64,000 nucleotides of DNA from Minwuia sp048007105 (GTDB taxonomy: Bacteria > Pseudomonadota > Alphaproteobacteria > Minwuiales > Minwuiaceae). Below the pieces are notes generated by a model that saw nothing but the letters and a program-made list of their open reading frames with translations, had not been told where the DNA came from and ran no database searches. A program made the translations under genes and the position numbers. The stretch covers positions 1,426,001 to 1,490,000 of the forward strand of contig NZ_CP180352.1 of the NCBI RefSeq assembly GCF_048007105.1, read 5' to 3'. How positions within the stretch are numbered: the stretch's first letter is position 1; the number at the start of each line of letters is the position of its first letter. Shown here in pieces: positions 19,001-29,300 of the stretch.

Positions 19001-22000
19001 GGGGTTGGCGGTTTCGTCATCAATGGTGCTTCTGCCGGGGATCGGGCGGGCTCTTCTGTCAGCAGCGTCGGAGATCTCAACGGCGACGGTCTGACGGACC
19101 TGTTTGTCGGTGCAAGAGCAGATGATCCCAACGGTCTGGATTCCGGCGCGGGATTCGTCGTGTTCGGAAAGGCCGATGGCGCGACTGTAGAGCTTTCGGA
19201 TGTCGAAGCGGGTATAGGCGGTTTTGTCATCAACGGCCTCGCGGCGGGCGATCTCGCCGGCACTTCCGTCAGCGAAATCGGCGATCTGAACGGCGACGGT
19301 CTGACCGACCTGATCATCGGCGCATCGGGTGCGGATCCGAATGGCAATCAATCCGGGGCCAGCTTTGTCGTGTTCGGCAAGGCCGACGGCACAGCCATCG
19401 AACTGGCGGATGTCGAGGCGGGTATCGGCGGCTTTGTGATCAACGGCGCACTGGACGGCGACCGGATCGGCGGCGTTGTCAGCGGCGCAGGCGATGTCAA
19501 CGGTGACGGCGTCAACGATGTCATCCTCGGCGCAGCCTCTTCCGACCCCAACGGCAATCAATCCGGTTCTGCATTCGTCGTCTTCGGCAAGGGGGGCGAC
19601 CGTACGGTCACCGACTTCAGCCGTGCCCCGGTTTTCGAGGCGGATGAGAACAGTTCCGCGACCTTTGAGGGGCTGGTGATTTCCGATGTGGACGCTGGCG
19701 AGGGCGCCGGTGAGGTCGAGGCCGTACTTTCGGTTTCCGAAGGTGTGCTCAACGTCGGCGTGACCGGCGCGACGGTCGGCGGCGACGGCACGGGATCGGT
19801 CACCGTTACCGGCGCGTTGGCTGACGTGAATGTGGCCATCGCTGCGCTGACCTACACACCGGGCAGCCACTTCTTCGGCACCGACAGCCTGCAGATCGAC
19901 GTGTCGGATCTCGGCAATACAGGCGCCGGTGGGCCGCTGACTGACTCGGAATCCGTCCGGATCATTGTCAACGAGGTCAACGACGCTCCGGTGGCCGTGG
20001 ACGACACGGCGACCGTCAACGAGGATGGCTCGGTCAGTATCGACGTTCTGGCCAACGACATCGACGCCGACGGCAATGAGTTGACCGTCACGGCGGCAAG
20101 CGCCCTCAACGGTTCGGTGGTGATCGAAACCGACGGGACCATCACCTACACCCCCGATCCGGATTTCAACGGCGCCGACACGATCACCTACACGGTCGAG
20201 GATGGCCGCGGCGGCAGCGACACGGGCGAGGTCGTGGTTACTGTCAACAATGACAACGATGAAATCCTGTTCACGAACGGCGCGGATGTCGTCGATCTGA
20301 ATGCCGTGACGGCGGCGGACGCCCAGGATGACGGCAATGTCACGGATGCGCTGGACGGCGACGATTTCGTCACGCTGGCCGACAACGCGTCCGAAGCCGC
20401 AGAGGCGGGCTTCACGCTGGGTGACACCTTCTTTGGCGGTGACGGCAACGATACCGTTCTCGGCGGCGGCCTGGACGACGTGATCGATAGCGGCGACGGG
20501 GACGACCTGCTGAACGGCGGCATCGGGAGCAACACGCTGGATGGCGGCGCCGGAAATGATACCGCGGTTCTCGACAGTGGCGCCGCAATCGCGGACCTGG
20601 CGGCAGGCACGGCTTCCTTCTCCAGCGATCTGAATGGTGTGCTGCTGGGCTCCCCCGTCGCGACGCCCAACACCTCAGCGCCCGCGACCAACCTTCAGGA
20701 CGGTCTGAACTTCACCTGGGACGTCCGCGCCGGGCTGGAATTCTCCAACGGCACCCGCGACGCCTATGATGGCGGCATGCGGGCGCAGCTGACCGTCGGG
20801 GGCGTAACGGAGCTCTATTCCACGGCGCAGCACAACATCAGCGACGACGGCCATACCTTTCAGGGCGACGTGCAGGACCGCAGCGGGATCGACTATGACC
20901 GCCGCCTCTACATTTCGGAATCCGACGGCTTTGCGCGCTTCGTGGAGACCCTGACCAACACCACCGGCGCGACCGAGACGGTCACCCTGCGAATTTTCTC
21001 CGATCTGGGCTCCGACGGTGTGATCCAGGTCTTGGAGACAAGCTCGGGCGACACGTCGTTCGACGCCAATGACCGCTATGTCATCACCGACGATGCTTCT
21101 GGCGGGGCCAGCGGCCGCCCGCTGATCCTGCATCATTTCCAGGGCCTGAATGAAAGTGGTGTCACCGTGCAGTCGGCCAGCGCGGTCAATGACGACATCG
21201 AGTATGTTTTCACCTTCGATCTGGCGCCGGGCGAGTCGCGGTCGATCCTGCATTTCGGCGCACAGACCGATACGCTCGCTGACGCGCAGCGTCTGGTGGA
21301 TCTCATCGATAATCTCGATCCCGTGGTCGTCGAGGAGATGTCCGCGGATGAAGTCGCCCATATCGGCAATTTCGGGTTCAGCGATCAGGGCGTCACTACC
21401 CTTGCCAATATCGAGAACCTGACAGGCGGCGGCCTCGCCGACGATCTGGCGGGCGACGGCGGCGGCAACGTGCTCACCGGCAATGATGGCGACGACACGC
21501 TGAGCGGCCGCGGAGGCGAAGACACGTTGCTGGGCGGTGCGGGCGCGGACACGCTCGACGGTGGAACCGGTGACGACCTGCTGGATGGCGGCGACGACGG
21601 CGACGTCCTCTCTGGCGGCGCAGGCAACGATCTGCTGGAAGGCGGCGCGGGCAACGACGTCGCGACCTTCACCGGCGCCTCGGATGAATACATCGTCACC
21701 TTCAACGGTGACGGGACGGTGACTGTCGAGGACACGGTCCTGGGCCGGGACGGCACGGACGTGCTCAACGGGATCGAGGTGGCGAGCTTCGCCGATGGCG
21801 ACTTCCTCGCGGACGGCACCAACAATGCGCCCGAGGCGGCCGACGATGCGGCATCCACGGACGAGGACACATCCGTCAACGTCGACGTGCTGGTGAACGA
21901 CACCGACTTCGACAGCGACGACCTGAGCGTCACCTCCGCCACCGCGGCTAACGGTTCCGTGGTCATCGAGACCGACGGGACGCTGACCTACACGCCGGAC

Positions 22001-22906
22001 GCCGACTTCAACGGCGCGGACACGATCAGCTACACCGTCGATGACGGGAACGGCGGCACCGACACCGCCGAGGTTGCGGTGACTGTGAACGCCGTGAACG
22101 ACGCACCGGTGATCGACGCAGGCGCCTCGGATCTGAGCTCGGATCTGACCGCCGGCTTCACCCGCGCCGCGAGTCTGGACGCCAACGATCTGCTGGCGAA
22201 CTACGTCAGTCCGTTCCGCTCGGCGGTGGTCGTGGACGAGGGTGCGCTGGACGTGTTGCATGTCAGCCCGCGTCCGGGCAGCGGCTTCGACCGCACGGTG
22301 CTGGTCGAGATCCCGCTCTTCACGGCCGGCGAACTGGATGCCGACGCCCGCGTCACCATCGATATCGACGGTCTGATCCAGCGCAACGGCTCCGATCAGG
22401 ACATCCTGTTCGGCATCCGCGACACCGACCAGCACCTGTCCTTCTTCTCGTCCGATGGCGGCGCCGGCATCCTGCTGGCCGACAGCATGGTGGGTCTTGG
22501 CCCCGCCGGCATCGCCTCGCCCGAGAACCCGCCGCTGACCGACCGCACGCTGCCGGGCGGCTCGCAGGTCGAGGACTTCACCCTGCGAAATCGATCTCGA
22601 CGGCGACAGCGACCGCATCACCCTTGTCGAGGGCAATGGTGCCGCCATCAACGTCACCGGCGACCCGGGCACCTATATCGATGCGGACGACGCAGTGTCC
22701 GTATTCATCGGCGCCGACCAGTTCCACGAATTCTACGAGATCGTCAGCCTGGCCTACTCGGCCGAGGTCGACGGACTGCTCGACAGCGGCGCCATCGCCT
22801 TCACCGATGTCGATGCTTCGGACACCCACACCGCTGCAGTTACCGGCGTTGCGACGACGGGCGACACCAATGGAATCGGTACTTCGACCCTGCTGAGCTT
22901 CCTTAG
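15164..22906 (+). CDS. Giant protein fragment 3: tandem-95 repeats, first unknown/VCBS module, first FG-GAP propeller, RTX
   Basis: Homologous coding starts near 15203 (ATATLVIEGINDRPVV). It holds the second unknown paired domain (15500-16010), tandem-95 repeats at 16015-16290, 16300-16570 and 16580-16845, an unknown domain of about 220 residues (16857-17510), VCBS (17515-17830), cadherin-like (17830-18110), seven FG-GAP repeats (18150-19600), cadherin-like domains to 20250, RTX (20250-20570), another unknown domain (20600-21420), RTX (21425-21680), a cadherin-like domain (21830-22105) and the beginning of the second copy of the unknown domain. The frame breaks in the AAA run at 22588-22590. 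Beyond it the sequence reads as Arg/His-rich shadow. Confidence 0.8.
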   Translation: MPAGSCRSETPRQAAVPPATPATATLVIEGINDRPVVTGPVDAGSVTEDDAPVTIDLLANSSDPDNDDLDVEDVAVSSTNAARNVAVTVDEESGELVIDPAQFNDLAAGESETVTVSYNVSDTTADFSGAIGSPGVPNGGVTYVVDFDTGNIFTFVRSSGPFLPASLQPENGAYLHLNPNNGFSGVLAAATYRDGVETVRDASEFDFGDYAGSVSGASFVGAFSGDTLTWTAHDIATADGERCVSIRLDNVTHFRTDGINVGSANFDVTADVATEATITITGLNDAPDAVDDAVTTDEDTAVNIAVLANDTDPDASDDLTVTAASAANGTVVIEADGTLTYTPDADFNGADTISYTIDDGNGSTDTAEVAVTVNAVNDAPVAVDDAATTDEDVAVNIDVLANDTDTESDGLTVTSASAANGTVVIEADGSLTYTGNQDFNGTDTITYTVDDGNGGADTGSVEITVNAVNDAPVAVDDTATTDEDVSVNIDVLSNDTDAENDGLTVTSASAANGTVVIEADGSLTYTGNQDFNGVDTITYTVSDSDLTDTAQVTVTVNAVNDAPEIDAGASVLSADLIVGFTRAQSLDANDLLANFVNPSRSAVVIDEGALDVLHVGTGGISRTSLVEIPLFLAGELAADANLTITIEGVVQRTSGDQDIAFGLRDPDQALAFFTADGSTGLLFADEMIGAGPFGVGLTNLPPSVDRTPLSGPQIQDFILRADLAGASDQLTLVEGGGGAFNAATGQGAFIDTEDGFSIFVGGDGNNESYEFVSLAYTAEVNGLVDGGSIVFTDIDASDTHTASVTGVATTGDTNGIDNATLQGFLSLGAVTSSALGSAGSVAWSFEADDALFDYLGGGETLEIAYTVEIDDNNGGADSETVTVTINGLNDGPVAAGEAVTTDEDTAVSIDVLANDSDVDGDSLTVTSAVANNGTVAIEADGSLTYTPDADFNGSDTISYVVSDGELTDTAQVAVTVNAVNDAPVVTLRVPADTLPVELAAVRNGDGGFVINGESAGDLAGYSVSGAGDVNGDGVADVIVGARNAGSAGKGYVVFGKADGTAVELTDVAAGAGGFVINGVDAGDRTGISVSDAGDVNGDGLADLIVGTGYTYESNYAAGKSFVVFGKADAGAVDLADVEAGIGGFLINGSNEYDYSGRAVSGAGDVNGDGLDDLLVGAYEASPGGVRSGGAYVVFGKADGTTVELSNVESGTGGFAINGVSAGDRVGLAVSDAGDVNGDGLADVIVAAQFDDPNGAESGSAFVVFGKADGVAIELSQVELGVGGFVINGASAGDRAGSSVSSVGDLNGDGLTDLFVGARADDPNGLDSGAGFVVFGKADGATVELSDVEAGIGGFVINGLAAGDLAGTSVSEIGDLNGDGLTDLIIGASGADPNGNQSGASFVVFGKADGTAIELADVEAGIGGFVINGALDGDRIGGVVSGAGDVNGDGVNDVILGAASSDPNGNQSGSAFVVFGKGGDRTVTDFSRAPVFEADENSSATFEGLVISDVDAGEGAGEVEAVLSVSEGVLNVGVTGATVGGDGTGSVTVTGALADVNVAIAALTYTPGSHFFGTDSLQIDVSDLGNTGAGGPLTDSESVRIIVNEVNDAPVAVDDTATVNEDGSVSIDVLANDIDADGNELTVTAASALNGSVVIETDGTITYTPDPDFNGADTITYTVEDGRGGSDTGEVVVTVNNDNDEILFTNGADVVDLNAVTAADAQDDGNVTDALDGDDFVTLADNASEAAEAGFTLGDTFFGGDGNDTVLGGGLDDVIDSGDGDDLLNGGIGSNTLDGGAGNDTAVLDSGAAIADLAAGTASFSSDLNGVLLGSPVATPNTSAPATNLQDGLNFTWDVRAGLEFSNGTRDAYDGGMRAQLTVGGVTELYSTAQHNISDDGHTFQGDVQDRSGIDYDRRLYISESDGFARFVETLTNTTGATETVTLRIFSDLGSDGVIQVLETSSGDTSFDANDRYVITDDASGGASGRPLILHHFQGLNESGVTVQSASAVNDDIEYVFTFDLAPGESRSILHFGAQTDTLADAQRLVDLIDNLDPVVVEEMSADEVAHIGNFGFSDQGVTTLANIENLTGGGLADDLAGDGGGNVLTGNDGDDTLSGRGGEDTLLGGAGADTLDGGTGDDLLDGGDDGDVLSGGAGNDLLEGGAGNDVATFTGASDEYIVTFNGDGTVTVEDTVLGRDGTDVLNGIEVASFADGDFLADGTNNAPEAADDAASTDEDTSVNVDVLVNDTDFDSDDLSVTSATAANGSVVIETDGTLTYTPDADFNGADTISYTVDDGNGGTDTAEVAVTVNAVNDAPVIDAGASDLSSDLTAGFTRAASLDANDLLANYVSPFRSAVVVDEGALDVLHVSPRPGSGFDRTVLVEIPLFTAGELDADARVTIDIDGLIQRNGSDQDILFGIRDTDQHLSFFSSDGGAGILLADSMVGLGPAGIASPENPPLTDRTLPGGSQVEDFTLRNRSRRRQRPHHPCRGQWCRHQRHRRPGHLYRCGRRSVRIHRRRPVPRILRDRQPGLLGRGRRTARQRRHRLHRCRCFGHPHRCSYRRCDDGRHQWNRYFDPAELP
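16857..18110 (+). other. Composite module copy 1: unknown ~220-residue domain + VCBS + cadherin-like
   Basis: Begins EIDAGASVLSADLIVGFTRA and includes SLDANDLLANFVNPSRSAVV, DEGALDVLHV, EIPLFLAGEL and SDQLTLVEGG. A VCBS-like segment (SIVFTDIDASDTHTASVTGV) and a cadherin-like domain follow. The same order recurs at 22117-23380. Copy 1 is followed by an FG-GAP propeller, copy 2 by LamG. Confidence 0.75.
18150..19600 (+). other. FG-GAP beta-propeller 1, seven repeats (in giant gene)
   Basis: Seven units of about 69 residues, each with the calcium-loop pattern GD(V/L)NGDG followed by DxxVGA and VVFGKADG. Seven is the blade number of integrin-alpha-type propellers, so this should fold as one complete propeller. 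Confidence 0.85.
20600..21420 (+). other. Unrecognised ~270-residue domain between two RTX runs (in giant gene)
   Basis: Flanked on both sides by RTX repeats. Visible landmarks are NLQDGLNFTWDVRAGLEFSN, VGGVTELYSTAQHNISDDGH, FVETLTNTTGATETVTLRIF and FTFDLAPGESRSILHFGAQ. It is predicted to be all-beta from its alternating pattern. It has no second copy in the window and I cannot name the family. Confidence 0.6.
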
Positions 22907-23380
22907 CCTCGGCGCGGTGACGTCGTCGGCGCTCGGGTCGGCGGGTTCGGTCGCATGGAGCTTCGAGGCCGACGACGCGCTGTTCGAGTATCTGGGCGGC
23001 GGGGAATCGCTGGAGATCGCCTACATCGTCGAGATCGACGACAACAATGGCGGCACGGACTCGGAATCCGTCTCCATCACGATCAATGGGCGGAACGATG
23101 GCCCGGCCGCGGCGGACGAGGCAGCCACCACGGACGAGGACACGGCGGTCAACATCGACGTGCTGGCCAACGACACCGACGTCGACCTCAACGACACGCT
23201 GACTGTCACCTCGGCCGTGGCGAACAACGGCACGGTCGTCATCGAGGCCGACGGCTCGCTGACCTATACGCCGGACGCCGACTTCAACGGTTCCGACACG
23301 ATCAGCTACGTCGTCTCCGACGGCGAACTGACCGACACCGCACAGGTTGCGGTGACGGTGAATGCGGTCAATGACGCGCC
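22117..23380 (+). other. Composite module copy 2: unknown ~220-residue domain + VCBS + cadherin-like
   Basis: Parallels 16857-18110 (DAGASDLSSDLTAGFTRA, SLDANDLLANYVSPFRSAVV, EIPLFTAGEL, then IAFTDVDASDTHTAAVTGV). A frameshift at about 22589 cuts it after EDFTLR. The alignment with copy 1 locates the extra base precisely. Confidence 0.75.
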
Positions 23381-26300
23381 GGTGCTGACCCCGCCGGTGG
23401 CGGGCGCGATGCGCTTCGACGGCAACGGGGCCAATCACGTTCAGGTCGCGCACGACGCAGGGCTCAGCCCGGACAGCTGGACGGTCGAGGCCTGGATCAC
23501 GACCACGGATGCCGACGGCCAGTTCAACCGCGTCGTCACCAAGCCGGTCGGCGGCCAGCAGACCTACAGCCTGGTGGTCAGGGACGGCGAGGCGCATGTC
23601 CGTTTCGACGACCTCACCCTGGGCCAGAAATTCGTTCAGGCCGGCTTCGTCGCCGACGGCGAGCCGCACCATATCGCCGGCGTCTATGACTCCGTTGCCG
23701 ACACGCTGACGCTCTACGTCGATGGCGTGGTCGCCGGCAGCACGTCCACCGTCGGCTTCACCCCCAGGCAGGGCACGGAAGAGCTGAATATCGGCCGCGC
23801 CAATGACGGCTTCAGCCAGGGCTTTGTCGGCGACATCTCCGAGGTCCGCGTCTGGTCCGAGGCGCGCTCGGCCGCCGACATCGCTGCCGAGTTCGACCAG
23901 GTGCTCGATCCGGCGTCCGAGAACGCCCTCGAGCTCTATATGGTCTTCAGCCAGATGTTCACTGGCTTCGGCACCGGCACTGTCCTGGGCGCCAATCTGG
24001 TTCAGGACCTGTCGGGCAACGATCGTGACGGCCAGATCGTGGGGTCGCTGCCCTTTGTCGCCGGCGACGCACCGGTCGACAGCGCCATCGTCACCGAGGT
24101 CGGTCAGGAAGTCCGCTTCTTCGACATGTCGGTGCTTGACGTGGATGCCGCCGAGGGCACGAACCAGATCCAGGTCGTGCTGGAGTCCTCGGACGGCACC
24201 ATCGACACCCAGACCTTCCCCGGCTTCACCCAGATCGGCGACCGGACGGCTCAGGTGACCCTGATCGGCGATCCGGTGACGCTGGCCGATTCGCTGGACA
24301 ACGCGACCTTCAAGCCGAATGACGGCTTCTCCGGGACCGCCACCATCACGGTGACCGCGACCGACCTCGGCAACACGGGCGCCGGCGGCCCGCAGACCAC
24401 GGTCCTGACCTTCAATATCGAGGTGATCGATCCGGTTCAGGCCCCCGAACTGACCAACGACATCGGTCTGACGGGTACGGAGAACGTGCCGGTTCTGCTG
24501 GATGTGCTGGCGAACGACACGGGCGACGGTCTCAGGATCGTCTCGGCCGAGGCGTCGTCTGGCGCGAATGTGAGCTTCACCGGCGCGGTGGGCGACGGCA
24601 TCACACTGGATCCGTCGGGCGGTCTGATCGCCGACTTCGGCGGCTTCAGCGGTCAGTTCGACTACGACAATCTGGCGCCGGGCGACGTCATCGCCGACGT
24701 CGTCACCTTCGTGGTCGAGGACGCGAACGGCGAGCAGGCCGGCGACGCGGTGGTTACCCGCAAGACCCTGGCGCTGGACAGCCTGGGCAGCTTCAACACG
24801 CCCTCGCTGGATCTCGATGGCGTGACGATCACCGGTTCGGCCAATGTCAACGTGCTGAACTTCAACGGTATCGGCGTGGTCGGCGGCTCCTCGTCGAGCT
24901 TCTTCGACATCGGCGAGCAGCTGGTCTTCGACTTCGACCATCTGGCGGTGAACGTGCAGCTCTTCATCGGCACGGTGGGCAACTCCACGCCGGTGGACGG
25001 CGCGCAGGTGGGGCTGGAGGGCTTCGACGCCGACGGCAACTCGCTGGGCACGGTCAGCCTCCCGGTCTCGGGCGGCATCTTCGAGGCCAACCTGTCTGCG
25101 GCCTATGGCAACGTGCCGGTCTCGCGGCTGGAGATGACGGGCGAGGGCGACCGCTTCATCTTCCGCACCCTGACCTTCGACGAGATCCAGGGCGACGGCT
25201 TCGCGGTGGTCGAGATCAGCGGCGTCAACGATGCGCCGGTGATCACCGACCAGACCTTCACCGTGGCCGAGGACAGCTTCGGCCTGTTCGAGACGCTTGA
25301 TGTCGACGATCCGGACCGCAATCAGAGTGCCTTCTCGCTCGATCTGAACGTCGTCTCGGCGCCGTCGGAGGGCAGTGTGTCGCTGAACTTCGGCGAGTTG
25401 GACTTCCGCCTCGACGGCGGCTTCCAGGATGTGAGCCTGGGCGAGGTCCGCGAGGTCGAGGTGGTCTATACGGCGACTGACCCGGACGGCGCGGTCTCCG
25501 ACCCCGGCACGATCACCATCCGGATCACCGGCAACAACGATCCGGTCACCGGCAATGACGACACGGCGAGCGTCGACGAGAACAGCTCGATCAACATCGA
25601 CGTGCTGGCCAACGATACCGACATCGATGCGCTAGACATTCTGTCTGTCACGGCCGCCTCGGCGAGCAACGGCTCGGTGGTGATCGAGGCCGACGGCACG
25701 CTGACCTACACGCCGGACGCCGACTTCTTCGGTTCCGACACGATCACCTACACCGTCTCCGACGGCAACGGCTCGACCGACACGGCCAACGTCAGCGTCA
25801 CGGTGAACGAAGTCGGCCCGCAGGTGACCAACGACATCGGTCTGACGGGCACGGAGAACGTGCCGGTTCTGCTGGATGTGCTGGCGAACGATGCGGGCGA
25901 CGGTCTCCGGATTGTCTCGGCCGAGGCGTCGTCGGGCGCGAATGTGAGCTTCACCGGCGCGGTGGGCGACGGCATCACGCTGGATCCGTCGGGCGGTCTG
26001 ATCGCCGACTTCGGCGGCTTCAGCGGTCAGTTCGACTACGACAATCTGGCGCCGGGCGACGTCATCGCCGACGTCATCACCTTCGTGGTCGAGGACGCGA
26101 ACGGCGAGCAGGCCGGCGACGCGGTGGTCACCCGCAAGACCCTGGCGCTGGACAGCCTGGGCAGCTTCAACACGCCCTCGCTGGACCTCGACGGCGTGAC
26201 GGTCACCGGTTCGGCCAATGTCAACGTGCTGAACTTCAACGGTATCGGCGTGGTCGGCGGCTCCTCGTCCAGCTTCTTCGACATCGGCGAGCAGCTGGTC

Positions 26301-29300
26301 TTCGACTTCGACCATCTGGCGGTGAACGTGCAGCTCTTCATCGGCACGGTGGGCAACACCACGCCGGTGGACGGCGCGCAGGTGGGGCTGGAAGGCTTCG
26401 ACGCCGATGGCAACTCGCTGGGCACGGTCAGCCTTCCGGTCTCGGGCGGCATCTTCGAGGCCAACCTGTCGGCCGCCTTCGGCAACGTGCCGGTCTCGCG
26501 GCTGGAGATGACGGGCGAGGGCGACCGCTTCATCTTCCGCACGCTGACCTTCGACGAGATCCAGGGCGACGGCTTCGCGGTGGTCGAGATCAGCGGCGTC
26601 AACGATGCGCCGGTGATCACCGACCAGACCTTCACCGTGGCCGAGGACAGCTTCGGCCTGTTCGAGACGCTTGATGTCGACGATCCGGACCGCAATCAGA
26701 GTGCCTTCTCGCTCGATCTGAACGTCGTCTCGGCGCCGTCGGAGGGCAGTGTGTCGCTGAACTTCGGCGAGCTGGACTTCCGCCTCGACGGCGGCTTCCA
26801 GGATGTGAGCCTGGGCGAGGTCCGCGAGGTCGAGGTGGTCTACACGGCGACCGACCCGGACGGCGCGGCCTCCGACCCCAGCACGATCACCATCCGGATC
26901 ACCGGCAACAACGATCCGGTCACCGGTAATGACGACACGGCGAGCGTCGACGAGGACAACTCCGTCCTGATCGACGTGCTGGCCAACGACACGGATGTGG
27001 ACGCGCTGGACGTGCTCTCCATCCAGTCGGTGGGCTCGGCCTCCAACGGTACGGTAACGATCGAGGGCAACCAGATCCGCTACACGCCGGACGCCGACTT
27101 CAACGGCGCTGACAGCTTTGTCTACACCGTCACCGACGGTAACGGCTCGTCCGACACGGCCACCGTGAACGTCACCGTCGACGCGGTGAACGACGCGCCC
27201 GTGCTGTCCGGTCCGGTGCTCGCACCGGGGAATGTCGAGCTCGACGATGTCGAGGCGGGCATCGGCGGCTTTGTCATCCACGACACCACCGTCGATACCG
27301 TCAACATCTTCCAGGATGCCGCCGAACGCGGATTCGGCAGCGTCATCTCCTTCGCCGGCGATGTGAACGGCGACGGACTGGCGGACTTCATCGTCGGCGA
27401 CGACAATCTGAACACCGTCAATGGGAACTATTCCGGTGGCGCGGCGGTTGTCTTCGGCAAGGCCGACACGGCGTCGATCGATCTGAGCGAGATCGATGCC
27501 GGGATTGGCGGCTTCCGCATCTTTGGTGCGAGTGCACAGGACGATGCGGGCGGCTCGGTTTCCGGCGGCGGTGACATCAACGGCGACGGCCTGGCCGACC
27601 TGATCATCGGTGCGCAGCGCAATGACGATGACGGACAGCTCTCCGGCAAGGCCTATGCGGTGTTCGGCAAGGCCGACGGAGCGGCAGTCGACCTGGCGGC
27701 AATCCAGGCCGGTCTGGGCGGCGGCTTCGTGATCGAGGGCGCGGATGTCCGCGACCTCGCCGGCCGTGCGGTCAGCAATGTCGGCGACATCAACGGCGAC
27801 GGTCTGGACGATCTGATCATCGGAGCGCCCTACGCCTACGACGATGCGATCCGCGATCCGGGCACAGCCTATGTGGTCTTCGGCAAGGCCAGTGCGACCG
27901 CGGTCGATCTGGACGACATCCGGGCCGGTGTCGGCGGCTTCGTGATCAACGGGGTCACCGACAACGATCTCGCAGGCCGCTCGGTCAGCGGCGGAGCGGA
28001 CATCAACGGCGACGGTCTCGACGATCTGGTGATCGGCGCGCCGAACTACGATATCGGCTACACCACCACCAGCGATGCCTTCGTTGTCTTCGGCAAGGCC
28101 GATGGCAGCGCCGTGAACCTGGGCGACGTGCAGACAGGCACAGGCGGCTTCGCCATCAACGGCGTCGATCTGGACGACAATTTCGGCCGCTTCGTCGATA
28201 TCGCCGGCGACGTCAATGGCGACGGCCTGGCCGACGTCATCGTCAGCGCACCGACGGCCGACAATCCGTCCGATCCGCGCGAGGCCTACATCATATTCGG
28301 CAAGGCCGATGGCGCCGCCGTCGGCGTCGACGATCTCCGCGCCGGAAGCGGTGGCATCGTCCTGACCGGTGATGAAGGCGCCGGCCAGGTTTCGGCGGCC
28401 GGCGACGTCAACCTGGACGGCTTCGCCGATGTCATCGTCAACAGCGGCTCGCCGGACGACAACAACGGCCGGGCGATCGTGGTCTTCGGTCAGGCGGCGC
28501 CGGGTACGATCTCGCTCGACGATGCGGCAACCGGAAATGGCGGCTTCGCGATCGACGGCGTCACTGACTTCGGGTCCATCGTCTCCATCGATGGCGGCTT
28601 CGACGTCAATGGAGACGGACTGCCGGACTTCCTCGCCGGTTCCTCGAATGGCGGCTTTGGCAATCCCACGCCGGCCTCGGTGCATGTTGTGTTTGGCCAG
28701 GGCATCGAGACCGACGAGGACACCCCTCTGGCGTTGAACGGTATCGCGGTTTCCGACATCGATGCGGGCTCTGGCGATGTCCAGGTGGTGCTGGCGGTTG
28801 CGAGCGGCTCGATTGATGTGACCGACACGGGCGCGACGATCGACGGCGACCTGAGCGGCAGCGTGACGGTCACCGGCGCGCTGGCGGACGTGAATGCGGC
28901 CATCGGTTCGCTGGTCTACACCCCGGATGCGGACTTCAACGGCATCGAGACGCTGGACCTCACAGTCTCCGATCTGGGCAATACCGGTTCGGGTGGCCCG
29001 CTGGGCGACAGCCTCTCGGTCGACATCACCGTCAACGCGGTGAACGACGCGCCCGAGATCACTCTGCCGGCTGCCGATCCGCAGATTGCGCTGGGCTTCA
29101 GCGTCTCGACGGTGCTCGGACCGATCAACGACAAGACCTTCGGCAACGACATGTCGATCGGCGCCCTGCCGGGCGGCGGCTTCGTCACCATCGACCAGGG
29201 TCCGTCGAGCCAGGGCTCCCGCATGGCGATCTTCGACGAGAACGGCGATCTGGTGCGGACGCAGCCGGTCTCGTCGACCTTCGACAGCAGCCAGGATCCC

